A DNA stretch of 64,000 nt from Setophaga petechia. Taxonomy: Eukaryota; Chordata; Aves; Passeriformes; Parulidae. Below are positions 1 to 12,825 of the stretch, piece after piece; position 1 is the stretch's first letter; each line of letters starts with the position of its first letter. Where the stretch lies: assembly GCA_024362935.1 (NCBI GenBank), contig JANCRA010000010.1, positions 6,440,501 through 6,504,500 on the forward strand. The letters are read 5' to 3'. The notes beneath the pieces were generated by a model. That model was not told the origin of the DNA and made no database searches. It saw nothing but the letters and a program-made list of their open reading frames with translations. The position numbers and the translations under genes were made by a program.

Positions 1-3000
1 GAAATGGATAACTTGTAAAGTCAAGCTGGGCCTATCTGGGTTCATCCCAGTTTCCCTTGTGGGAATGCTGGGGCACACAGTGTAGATGTGGGCACAGCTC
101 TGCAGCTCAGCTAATGATTACAGAAATACACAGTCCCAGCAAGGAGCTCAATACCCCAGGAACACTGTTCAACATTTCCTACTATTTTACTGTCCATACT
201 AACCACACATTTATATTTGAAAAGTAAACATTCTATGTGTTTATCTGAAAAATTATTTTGATTACTTTTAGCTAGATAAATCCCTCACTGTATATATGTA
301 CAGTCAAAACAAACAGGACATTTTTATAGTAAAATAAATAGTGTGTTTTTATAGTATGTAAATATTACAAATCTTTAAAAATTTAATTTTGTTAGGATGG
401 AGACAAATGAACTGTCATTAGTTTGACAGAGAGCCAAATCAGGTTTCCAACTCCTAGTTTCATGTGCCCAGAGTGACAAGTAGCTGACAGTTAACTGTTC
501 ATATAAGCTTCATATCCCAAAATTAATTTGAAATATATCCTTGTGAAAGGCATTACTGAATTCCAATGCTGAAGGGATATATTCTATATGTGTTCCCAGC
601 ATGCCAAACCACTTCAGTCTCCTATAAAGCAGACTTGAAATTTTGTGTCATGCATGCCTCAATACAGCGACATCCAAAGACACCCACATGTGTCACTTAG
701 GTTAGCTGGGGGGGAAATCTGACAGGAATTTATTTTAAGAGCTTTGACCTACGTAATGAAACTGAATCTTCTTGAGCAGAACAAAAGAAAGCAGAATATT
801 TTGTTACCTGACACAGCAGAACAATGAGTCGATTGTAGCAATTCTGCAGACTGGCATGTCCCTGAGTAAAAAAGATGAAGTTACTGTAAATCCATCCAAA
901 TACTCACATCCAGCTCTGGGAGTGAATCAGCACAAAGTGACCAGCAGCTGATTCATCTAAATAACAAAAGCCCAAACACCTCAGCTGTCCCCACACAGAA
1001 GTAATCAATAATCACACAAGTTCACTCTCCTGCCATAATGTACTACAGCACAACTGGCCAAGAGCTCTAAAATACACCCAATACACACTGTCTCCTGCTG
1101 AGGAGCAGAGGAGTGACACCCACACATCTCCATGGTGTTGAATATTCCCTTTTTTCCTTATCACTTGCTGACACCTCAGCAATACAACGAGTACAGTAGT
1201 GAGAGCTGCTCCCTGTGCCAAAAGGACAGGGGCTCAGGAGCCCCAGGCAGGGAGCAGCCCCAGGTACAGCCCAGCAGTGATGATGTTGCCTGGCTGCTGC
1301 AGACACACAAATTCCTCATTCCTGTGAGGCACCTTCCTGAAAACCAGCAAGGAATGTCCTGGTGCCTTGAAGTGCCTGAGTCAGGTGATTGAATCAGTCA
1401 GCAGGAGCACAAGGCTAAATTAGACAGGTGGTATCCACATGGGGAAAAATTGCCATCTCAGATTGCTTTGTGTAAAGGTGGGGATGTGTCTTGATCTCCT
1501 GCAAAGCTGTGCAATCAAACTGTAATTCTTTATATTCTGTTAGCATACTGAACAATCAGCAACACAAATCAACACAGCTGCCAGGAGCAGGAGTGCAGAG
1601 CTGTCCCCAAAAGCCCTCCCAGAACCATCCCCTCTGAGGGCAGGCACTGACACAGGGAGCTACACTCACTTTAGAAAGCACTCGGTGACAGGCACAGGAT
1701 GTCACACACACGGAAAAAAACAAGGAAAGCAGTTTGAAAAGATCCCTCAGAGACCAGCTATGACCCAGGTACTGTTTCAGTCACAGAAATGGAAGTTTGA
1801 CGACATTTTAAAATCCATTAATTCCTTCAAAGTGAAGGGAAGGCCTGGAGAAGAGTCTGCAAAAGCTATTTATTACAGACACACTTTTGCCTACAGTGTG
1901 ACACAGATTAAAGGATGGATTCAGTAAGAAATATATATTTTTATGTATGATTCATTAATTATCCACCATCAGGTGGAAGGCCAGGGTTTGGACTGACTAT
2001 GACCACTGCAACTGTCCTACAGACAGTGAACAACCTTACATATTTATTTAGTAGTATTAAACCAGCAATAACCAATACAGAAATAACATGCAAAGTGCAA
2101 ACATAGACTGCAAACACATCTCTCAACTAATTGAACTTGTTCAGATTATGAAGATAAAATTCAGACAATTTTTAATAATTCATTTTTTCTCCCTACTGGT
2201 AACAGAGAAGGGTCTCCAAGAGTTTACACTCAGCACACACTGCTATCAATGTGCTGCTGTTTAGAATTAGAAGAGCACAGATTGTGATGCAGCTTTTACC
2301 TTTTCCTATGAATATGAAATCTTTTGGCCTCTGGTGCACCTCTTATTCCCCACTATTCAAACAAAATGTGGATGTTCTCAGGGTGCTTGGCCATGTCAGC
2401 TTGGGCAGCAGCAGGACAGCTGCTCCCTGTCCCCCAGACTCTGCACAGGCTGAGGATTTCAAGCTGCTGTCTGCAGGACTGAGGGCAGGATTTCCAGGAT
2501 CCAGGTAATCTTCCATTAATGCTAATTCCACTGCAACCTGCTCAAATCTGTTCTTCACCCATTGAAAGAAATTCCCTGTTCCTTGTGAGTTTGTTTGGAA
2601 CTCATATTAATAGTTGCAGTTTGCAAACTGCTCACCACAAATAATGAAAAATATAAGTATCTTTTATTAGATTGGCTCAGGTAATTTTGAGGGGAAAAAT
2701 GGACACATTTTTGGGTGCAAAAGCCACTGAAGAAATAATGTTATTAAAATCACTACCAATGCACATAAACAGGCAAAGACTGCAATTTATTACACAAATA
2801 TAACATTTTATAGTTGGAATTATGCAATACAGCTTTTCCCTGAGGAGTATAAAAAATATAACTAATAAAAAGATAAATAAATAATATATAGCAAGATCAT
2901 GTAAAGGAAATATTTTAATGTTGTGTGTGAGATTGCTGTCTGAATAGCTAATAATTAACCTGCATGTCTAATGCATCATTTAAAAGAACCTGATGAAAAC

Positions 3001-6000
3001 TTCCAAGAAAAATTATAATGAAAAGTGATAAAAATAAATTACTGAAATAAAGTTCAGAAATACAGATTTACTTGTGTTATGAAGCAAAGAGAACAAAAAT
3101 GTGAGCAGCATGGACAGAACAGAATTTGTCTGAGACGAAATAATTTTGGAGAATGATGAGCAAATAAATGAGTTTGCTCAAAATTTTCAAGAGCATTCTA
3201 ATACTGGATTTAATGAGAAAGCTTTTCAATTTTATTGCTTCTAGAAATGGTGTCAGGATAGGAATTAACTCTCCATACAGCAAGGGGAAAAGAAATGTTC
3301 CTGTGGCTGGTAGCATTCACACTCATTAGTGTGAGAGCTGCCACATTTCTTTCCAAAGCTTGGAGGCAGTTCTCATAAAGTGACACCAGTGTGGCACCAC
3401 TGGGATCTTGATTTGCAACAAGCAGAGCTGACCAAACAACCCTGGGGCAAATGCAGGTAAGAGGATTCAATTTCAATTAAACACAATGAAGAACAAACAT
3501 TGGGCTCAGTCTTTACTTTAGAAGAATCTTTGAGTAACTATGGTAACTGTTTACTGAAAATAATTGGACTGAAAAACTTTTGAAATTGAACAGGAAGGTT
3601 AAGAATATATTTAATTTGTAAATAGATTATTACTTCTAAAATGTGAGTACCAAACAAAGAGATTTCAGTAAAACTGGGCTCCAAAGGAATAATCATTCCA
3701 AAGGAGGTTAATGGTGCAAATGAAGATCCTCAAAGGGCTTTTAAAAGATATGAATTGGAGAGAGAAAGGTACAACTTATAACTGTAAAATGTGAAGGGAG
3801 AAATTCAGAACTTCCAGAAATAAATCTGAACTATATCAAGGAAACACAATGAAATAAAAAGATTTTTCAGACCTGATATTTTTAAAGGCAAAAAATGGGA
3901 GAACATTATGAGAAAAATGAGACAGAGCTTAAAAGCCATTTAGAAAATATAATCCCTTTGTTTTTCAGTTTTCTGTAGGGTGTATGGCAGGTTCATGTGC
4001 TGCATGGTAAATTTACATCATTTGGTGTCCACATGGAAAGAGTCATGGGGAGGAGGCAAAAGTTGAGAGTTCAACACAACTGGGAGCAGCCACTCTATGG
4101 CTCCAAATGCTAAAATATCTGATACCTTAGTGCCTTGTTCTGAAATCAGAAACTTTTTATATATTTCACCTTCACATTCCAGCCTTAAAATGAGACAGAG
4201 TCAATAGTTGCATTTCAAAGGAGGAACAAGTGATCCAAGCAACAACTGCATTATTGAACAATGATCAGAGGCTGCTGGTAGATCATTACCAGTCCAGTGC
4301 CCAATAAAAAGATTTTGTCTTGCAGTGAAAGATTAGATTGCTACTATAATAAAATAAATCTTTTATTCAGAGCAATTCCCCCCGTTTCTTTACTAAATAC
4401 ATTTATCACCATTTTCCTTTGGAGAGAAGAATAATTTCATCTCATGTAACCATGCTAAAAGCAGACAAGAAGCAGCATAACCTGCCTTTTTGCTGCTGTA
4501 ACCAGCCAGAGATTGGGCCCAGGAGCCAAAACCTGCACCCAGAATGAGCATTAGGGAGCCTGTATGGGAGCTGCCTTGTTCTTCCCAAACACAGAACATG
4601 ACTGATGCAAACAGTACTCTCTCATGAACACTTCTGGAGAAATTTAGCACAATATTAGGAAATAATTCTGAAGCCAATAAAGTGTCTTCTGATCACAGCC
4701 AAGAGTAATTGCAAATTTTTCTTAGTATTATAACTATTATACTAGAAGAGATCCTATAAAATGAGAGTGAACTACAAGAAATCTGTACACAGTGAGGTTG
4801 CTTACAAAGATAAACAGAAACTAAGAAGTCCCATTTTTCTGTTTTATTCTAAATACATGTTTATGGGAATTGCAGCCACTTGATTCAGAGGGCAATCAAG
4901 GCTATGTGATTCACTCCAGCAAGCTATAAAATAGTGATGGATCCTACACAGGGAACTTTGCATTCCAAAGCTGTGAGGCATCTGATAAACTCCAGGAAAT
5001 TATTTCCACCAATTCCAACCTTTGCAATACACAGATGACTGATTTCTCCAGGATTATTTGCTAAAATAATTTTAAAATTATATTTACAATAAATATGAAT
5101 CATAGGAGGCTTTCCACTAAATTCCATCTAAATGTCCTAGGTAAAGTGCTTTTGGGGCAAAAGTATTATAACACTGAAAAAACTATAATGGTAATTGTCA
5201 CAGCTAAAATCCCATTGATGTGTGTCCTGGGCATTCCTGATCTAATGCAGATTAATACAACACCCTGGAGATCTCACTGCTGGTAGCAGCAGCAACTCAG
5301 GAGAGAGAACTCAAATAAAGCAACCAAAGCCTGATCAGCTCCATAACTGAGCACCACAAACCTCACACTGCTCCTCAGGGCTCAGATGGATTCAGATGAA
5401 AAGGAAACATTTCCCTCAAACTGATTTCCATGAACCTAATCCCACCACAAAGTTCTGCATCCCTCTCACCTTGCAGCATACTGTGCCAGCTTCTGATGTC
5501 CACCCTCCCCATAAAGAGAAGGTTCAGGACAAAAGAGCCAAAAGAATATGATCTGGGGTACAAAAACCTCCTAATATAGAGATTTAAAGAGATCAATCTC
5601 TTTAGCTCTGTCCAAGAGAAGTGTGAGGTCTGGTATGATGCTTTCTATAAGCACATACACAAGGAGTTTTCTGATTGCTCTTCAAATCTAGCAAAGGCTC
5701 AGGGCTGATGACCTGCTCAGGCTGGAATAGCTGCAGTTTGTTACCCATGGGAATAAGCCAGCACAACTTACCTGAAGATGTAGAAGATTGTTTATTGCTT
5801 CAGCCTTTCACTCTAGGTTGGCTGTCACTGGGAGAAACATCCATCAGCTCAGCATGAAGGGCAGGCTTGAGGTAATTCTTAGGTGAAATTCTCAGATCCA
5901 TGTTTTTCAAAGGAGGCTACTGTTACCACTTTCTATAGAACAAATTATTAAGTAGGTGATCCTAAAAAAATTATTTTAATTGTAAAAAAAAATATTATAT

Positions 6001-9000
6001 GAATATCCTATACATACAGGTATTATTTTAAAATTACATCACTAGAGGCTACATGAGAAGTTTTCTATCAATAAGCATTATGTCAAGAAACAGACATTTT
6101 GACATTTCTAAAAATAAAAACAATTTTTGCATCTTTTCCCATAAAGAATTCCATTTGTGCCTGAGTCAAAGGAGAGAAGCCTTATCACTTACTGCCTGAA
6201 ACAGCCTAACAATAGAAAATCACCACAAAACATGGCTGCTTTGGCATTTTCACAGCCAGGGAAAAAATAATTTAGCTGTTAGGATCCTGTCACTTCTCTT
6301 ATTTTTGTGGTTCAAAACTTCCTTCAAGGCTTAATAAACCAAAAGATGCTCCAGACATGACAAGTCTCACTGGGATATCCCCTGGTCTCAGTGGGCAGTA
6401 CCATCTACACCTGGTATTAAAGAGACACCTACAGCTCTAGCTGCTCATTCAGAAATGCAGCTGCTTGAGTCTGCCCAGAGATTTGGAATGGCTCAATAAA
6501 CCCCAGAAATGATGGCTTGGCAGACAGGCTGTCAGTAATATGGCCAATACTGACCACTGGAATTCACAGCTATTGGCAGTTTTTAAAATATACTTAAAAT
6601 CAAATTATATCTACTCAATATTACTTATATTTGTTTTGTTATCTGGCTGTCTACAAACTTGCTCTTTCCTCTCTGTCATCAGTCCCCAGTGTCCTCAAGC
6701 TTCTCTTTGCTTAGAGAAAAGGACTTCTAACACCATAATTTCTAACAACTTTTCTAACCACGAACAGCTCTTGAATCATACAAGCCTTGACTCAATTACC
6801 AAGTGGCTCTGACTCAGATGTTCAGAATTTTTCCAATAAGATCATGACTTTGTGCACTTTCAATACCAAAGTGACTTTGTGACTCTAAGAGCAGTCATGG
6901 TATTTTGCCATCTGCATCCTTGTCCCAGGTGCCAAAGGGATGGTGACAAACAGACCAAGGGGGTCTCTGTGGAGCAGCTCCCATGGAAAACCTGGAAATG
7001 CTCCACTTTGAGCAGCCAGTTTTGTTTCTCCTCAGTGCTGGCTTTCTGAAACATGCCAGGTATATTCCTACTTGCTGTGCACAACATTTGCATTATGCCT
7101 TGCTTTTCTGATGATTCACTGGGTCAGCTCATGCAATTAATGTTCTCAGGGATTTTTTTCAGATTAGGTTGAACCTGCCACAGTTTTATCATGTCAGCAG
7201 TCTCTACCAATTACTTACAGTGCTAAACATTTGCTGTAGCAAAGGCCTTGATTAAAATGCTGGAGGAAAAGGCCTCATCTCAGGGATTTGGAGCACCAAG
7301 TTCACTTTTGTGTAGGTTGACAATACACAGCTCCATGAACTCAGCTGCCTGTGGAAGAGAATTGCTTGTGTTTGTCACTGCCCTGGAGAGAGGAAAGCTC
7401 AGATGCAGAGGATTAAATCTGGATGGATGAATCTTGCATTTTCTGACAGTAGTTATATAGAGCAAGGCAGCCAAGGTTTGTAGGGAAGCAGATCTTTGGG
7501 AAGTACCTGTGGTTCCAATGTTCTCCATCCTTCCTCAGGGGTCTTTCCTGCTGAGAATGACTCCAATGACTCCTGGGAGCTGTAACCAGAGAGAGACTTC
7601 AGCCTGGACACACATGGCAAAACCAGACTGCAAACTGCTCCTGTGCCTCTCCTGCCCACGGCCCTGCTCTGGTTCTTCAGACCAGGGACTGACCTGAGCC
7701 AAGGCAGAGGAGCACAACTCTCCCCCAGCTCAGCTGCCAAAAGCACAGCAGAACAGAGATGGGAACAGGGCAGAGACAGCTGAGCTTTTGCCTCTAATCC
7801 TGCTCCTCCAATATACTTCCCAAAACCGGGGCAAGCAGGAGCCTCTCAGACCACAGCTCTCCTGTTTGTTCAAGATTCACATCTCCATCAGCTCAGGGCT
7901 CCTGCAGGGAGAAGTGAGACAGGAGAACACCTGCACAGCAAAGCCCTTGGTGCTGAGGACACAGACTCTGCCATGTGTGAGCTTTGTCAGTTCCTGGTCC
8001 ACACCAGAGGTCAGCCATTCTCCAGCTGCTCAATGGACATCCAGAGGTGTTCCTGGAATTCACATTCCAGTGCCATTTTAACCAGAAGGAATTGAGTCTG
8101 TGTGCCCTGAGACACCCCTCTGGGATGTGAGGCTAGGTGCAGTAAATGGGAAGGACTGAGAGACTTAGCTCAAAACTGCATTGAAGGTAGATGCACTCTG
8201 TGGTAAAAACTGCATTTCAAGCTTTATAATGAACATTGTCTCATGATAGACTCTGAGATTAAAAAAAGAAATCAAAAAGCTGAGAACACTGTTTTGGAAT
8301 AAAATGTGAAACAGCTCAAACTTTCTTAATTTAGTGTAGAGAATTGGGCTTTGCTTTGAAGGCAACTTGACAGATATTAAACAACTGACATGAACCTTCA
8401 CACAGAAATGTCCCTTTGCCACAGTGAAAGGTGTGCTAGAAAACCCTGCCTGTCTCTAAGAGTGAACACCTTCCCCTGTGCTCTGGGCCAAAATCAAGAC
8501 TCAGTGAAGTAGGATGAGGTGCTTCTGTATCCCCCTTAGATTGCAAAGCCACAAGGTATGGCATAGATAGAAGGAGATTCAGCTGTCCTAGGAGCAGATC
8601 TAATAATAATTGAGTAGGGCATTTATCACAGAAAACAGAATGATAAAATAGTAATTTACAATTAGTTCCAAATCAGGTTAGAGATAAAAATATCAAGCTA
8701 ATTGGCTTGCCAGGCAATTCTGAGTGGGAGGATCCTACAGGATTTCTGGAGCCTTGGTTCCCAGTGACTCTGTTGCTTGAGAGAGTAAAGCTGGTTTATG
8801 TGAAAAATGTCCTTCAAGAACCTCATAGAAAGGAAGAGATACAATGAAATTCCTCAAGGAAATAAATCACAGCTTTACTACTACCCAGACAGTCACTCCC
8901 ATGGCTAAAAAGAAGTGCAGTTTATTTAGGGATGACTGTGTTGCCAGACTGGCCAACAACAGGAGAAATTGCAGTCTGAAGTTCCTATGAAAAGCCAATT

Positions 9001-9940
9001 TTCAGGGGCTGTGGTTCATAGCTTTCAATTTCACCCCTGCTTGGAAAACTGATGTTGAAAAAAATGATATCAAATTCTGAACTTGTATAATTGCATTTCA
9101 AATGACATACACAAGCACACAGTTGACTAGCAAAATGATCTGATACTTAACCTCAACAGCTTTAGAGAAGGCCATTTTTTGTAATTTAATCTCAAAATTT
9201 GTTTCATAGGCAATTTCTACGTTTCTCTTGCTGTTCCAGTTCTAACTTTGCCATTGCTAGTGATCCACATCAGCAAGACATGACCCCAACAGAGATTTTC
9301 AGAAGTATTCACTTCAGAGCTACCTAGAGCCTTGTTACATATTACAAAGGGACTCCTCATCCCCCAGCTTTGAGAGACCTTGAGGAAATAAACTCCTGGA
9401 ATTGACTGCATGGCTCCACACCAGCAGCTACAGCCAAGTTTTCCCAAATGCTTCACTACCCTGCAGGATCCCAGCAGCAGAATGAGCTCTGGTGGTGCCT
9501 GCACAGCAAACGAGCTCTGCAGAAAACCTGGGACTCCTCATCAAACCAGGGAACAGTGCTCAGAGCTGAGGCACAACTGTGCTCTACCTGAGGCTGCTCT
9601 AAGAACTAATTTAATTAAATGGCAGTAGCAGTGCATAAAGGAGATGTGAATCACATTTTAGGGATTATCTAAATGGGAACCTAAATAATTGTGGTTTCTA
9701 TTGAGATGGGAAGACAAAAATGTAAATTATACTAATTTAGGTACAATACTGAGTTAGGCCTGATTATACAAGTTTTAGAGATAAAAAATACTTTGAAGAT
9801 GCAGTTTTAAGTAATGCCTAAATCTCTTTTAAAGTCTAGGGAATTATATGAATATGTAGCTGTTTAAATACTTTGTAATTAACTTCATAATTCAGAACAG
9901 ATTATCTGAAATATTTAATAAATGTGTTGTCATCTCATTC
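1..9940. other. Non-coding AT-rich DNA, no gene seen
   Basis: Only short open frames occur, none resembling a known protein or bounded by convincing splice sites. I recognise no transposable element. By synteny with mammals it could be intergenic or the first intron of DOCK3, but nothing in the sequence shows that. Confidence 0.6.
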
Positions 9941-10197
9941 CAGGGGTTCCACACTTTGTCTCCTTATCACACAGTTCCATACCTGCTTGGTGTTTCTCAG
10001 GGGCAGCTCCTCAGGGCTCTGACTCTTCCTTCACAAAGCAGCCACTGACTCCAGCTCCCTTCTCAAGGGACCACCCCACCCTTTTATAGACTCTTCTTCT
10101 CATTGCTTACAGCTGTGGCCTGTTAAGGGCAGGCCTGTTCCTAATCTTTGATAAATGGCCCAGCTGCAACTCCTTAGGGGTGAGATTACCTTCTACA
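9941..10197 (-). mobile_element. Solo or truncated LTR, minus orientation
   Basis: Read on the minus strand it begins TGTAGAAGGTAATCTCACCC at 10197. It runs through a TATA box (CTATAAAAGGG, about 10082-10092) about 105 bases in, then a GC-rich leader-like part ending near GGAACCCCTGG. This order of a unique upstream part, TATA box and downstream transcribed part is that of an LTR, and the sequence resembles a common songbird ERV LTR from memory. The 3' boundary is uncertain and I saw no clear target-site duplication. No internal retroviral genes are adjacent. Confidence 0.65.
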
Positions 10198-11516
10198 CTA
10201 TCTTTATTTCTTATATTCTATCCCCCTATATAAATGCAGTTTAACAATACACTAAATATACAGAATATACTTCAGGTCTCTGAAGTGGATGAAGCTACCA
10301 TAAGGAACACATTTATTTGAGCCACAGGGCTTGCTGCTGCCAGCCAGGAGAAAGAAGCACCAGAGTGGTGCTATAATTACAGACTGTGATGTCAGAGGGA
10401 CATGGAGAAAGGACAGGATGCAAGATACAGAGAGTTCTTCTGAGGTGTCAAAAAGTTTCACTATAGCTCAGGAAACAGGGTGGGAAGGGAGCACATAGAG
10501 CTATCATGAAATAAAGTTTAGCTGCAAGGGATAAAACCAGATGAGATTCTACTGAGAGCTCGTGACAGGAGTCCCCAGTGAGGCAGAGCAATCCTTCCCT
10601 CTGCACTTGGGTTTTTATATGGGGAGAAGAAAAAGGAGAATCTATGGTTTCAGTGATGGGTATGAACCATTAAATGTGCACAACCCCAAAGTACAGTGAC
10701 ACACACACAGCAGGGTGTTGGAACTTTCAGAAGAAACAGAACAAGTTTTGGGAAAAGATGTTTCAGCACCACACCTAGAGAACACTGGTAAAATTCCACA
10801 TACCCATGAAACAAGATTGGAACAAAGCAGTCTTGTTCCATCACTGTCAATGTGGATAAGAAGCAGGACTTGCAGGATTTCCCTCCTTTGTTTTCTAAGA
10901 GCTGTGGTCAGAGGCTTCACTGGATGGTGAGTGACCAACAGCTCCTTGGAGGAGCAGCCACCCTGTCGTTCAAATTCTAAATGTAAGATTAACATGTTGC
11001 TGCAACAGAAAGCAAGCTAAAACATGTCATTAGTGGCCTTTCACTGATGTAATTTAATCAATTTGCAGCTTCAGAAGGAATGAACATAATCCCATGGACA
11101 TTGCCAGGAAGCCTGAGCTGTGTACAGTGTTTGGAAACAAAAGGTCCATCATCTTTCCCTTTTTATGTGCTAATGCTTTGATTTCCAAGCTGAGGATTGA
11201 AACTCCCTAAATTTCCCCAGGTAACCACACTCTGCATGCTCCATGTTTATTTGCTAACACTGAGTAAAACTCACTGGTAGTTGTTTCTCTAATTTGGAAA
11301 CTCCTCTAAGACCATAATCACTTCAGCCACTTTGCAGAGGAGCTGCTGTTGAGTGGCTCTGGGTGCAGGAGATGGGCTCAGCTCAGCTGCTCTGGCTGGG
11401 TGCAGATGTGCAGAACTGCAGCAGCAGCAGCACAGCTCCCAGCCTGCCTCTGCCAGGAGTCATCTGCAGGGCCTGCAGGGCCAGCTCCACTGGCAAAGGG
11501 TGCAGAGAGAAGGAGC
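10198..11516. other. Non-coding DNA, nothing recognised
   Basis: Between the minus-strand LTR and the GT-rich minisatellite I see no exon, RNA gene or repeat. The open frame at 10642-10995 on the minus strand has no family resemblance that I recognise. Confidence 0.55.
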
Positions 11517-12357
11517 TCAGTGTGTGTGTGAGGAGCTGAGTGTGTCTGTATGTGTGAGCAGCTCAGTGTGTGTGTGTGAGCAGCTGAGTGTGTGTGTGAG
11601 GAGCTCAGTGTGTGTGTGAGGAGCTCAGTGTGTGTGTGAGGAGCTCAGTGTGTGTGTGTGTGTGAGGAGCTCAGTGTGTGTGTGTGTGAGTTCAGAGGTC
11701 CCAGATCCCAGGGTCAGTGTGTGTGAGTTCAGAGTTCAGAGGTCCCAGGTCCCAGGGTCAGTGTGTGTGTGTGAGTTCAGAGTTCAGAGGTCCCAGGTCC
11801 CAGGGTCAGTGTGTGTGTGTGAGTTCAGAGTTCAGAGGTCCCAGGTCCCAGGGTCAGTGTGTGTGTGTGAGTTCAGAGTTCAGAGGTCCCAGATCCAGGC
11901 TCAGTGTGTGTGTGAGTTCAGAGGTCCCAGATCCAGGCTCAGTGTGTGTGTGAGTTCAGAGGTCCCAGATCCCAGGCTCAGTGTGTGTGTGAGTTCAGAG
12001 GTCCCAGATCCAGGCTCAGTGTGTGTGTGAGTTCAGAGGTCCCAGATCCAGGGTCAGTGTGTGAGTTCAGAGTTCAGAGGTCCCAGATCCAGGCTCAGTG
12101 TGTGTGTGAGTTCAGAGGTCCCAGATCCAGGGTCAGTGTGTGTGAGTTCAGAGGTCCCAGATCTAGGGTCAGTGTGTGTGTGAGTTCAGAGGTCCCAGAT
12201 CCAGGCTCAGTGTGTGTGTGTGAGTTCAGAGTTCAGAGGTCCCAGATCCAGGCTCAGTGTGTGTGTGTGAGTTCAGAGGTCCCAGATCCAGGCTCAGTGT
12301 GTGTGTGTGAGTTCAGAGTTCAGAGGTCCCAGGTCCCAGGCTCAGTGTGTGGGGCTC
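11517..12357. repeat. GT-rich minisatellite with two alternating cassette types
   Basis: The left part (11517-11690) is about eight imperfect units of GTGTGTGTGAGGAGCTCA. The right part (11684-12357) has 16 units, each a GT run plus a core containing GTTCAGAGGTCCCAG. Seven of the 16 carry a duplicated head (GAGTTCAGAGTTCAGAGG) and nine do not. Core ends vary between ATCCAGGCTCA, GTCCCAGGGTCA and similar forms. Frames across it stay open on the plus strand only because the units lack stops; I do not regard these as genes. Confidence 0.95.
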
Positions 12358-12772
12358 TCTGAGCACTCTCAGCTGCCCTGGGTACAAACAGGGGCCACAC
12401 AAACTTCCAAAGCTCTGCTTGCAAGCACTGAATTAGGTGCACACACAACAAGGAGTTTGATCCAAGAGGTTTCACAAAACTCTGTGTTTGAGCACAGCCA
12501 CAGCCTGTAAACAAGGACCCAAGGTCTCCAACCCTGGAAAATTTCCAAGGTATAAGCATGTTGGTTCCTTCTGCTCCTTCCTCACCTCACTGATCTGCTG
12601 AGACAGAGCAGAAGCACATCACAGCCAGCTCCCTTCAGTGTGTATTTGCCTCTATTCCTGATGAATGCACTTTTAAAACTTTCACTCTGTGCATACTGGC
12701 AATGAAAGAAAACATTCAAAGATGAAAGGGGCAAAAACAAAATGGAAAAAACAGTCTATAGGTTGTCTTCCT

Positions 12773-12825
12773 TGGGGGGTGGATTACATGATCTCCAGAA
12801 GTCCTTCCCAATCCTAACAATTTAT
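12773..12825 (+). mobile_element. CR1 LINE 3' end fragment
   Basis: The stretch GGTGGATTACATGATCTCCA followed by GAAGTCCTTCCCAATCCTAA matches the conserved CR1 3' end (ggactagatgatctccagaggtcccttccaaccctaa) with several mismatches, in sense orientation. The terminal octamer repeats are decayed. It is an old, 5'-truncated copy. Confidence 0.6.

Noticed and set aside
11632..12362. Plus-strand frames of 132 and 138 codons rich in Val-Cys-Val and Ser-Ser-Glu-Val-Pro
   Set aside because: They are the GT-rich minisatellite read in overlapping frames; several frames are open at once, which marks a repeat and not a gene.
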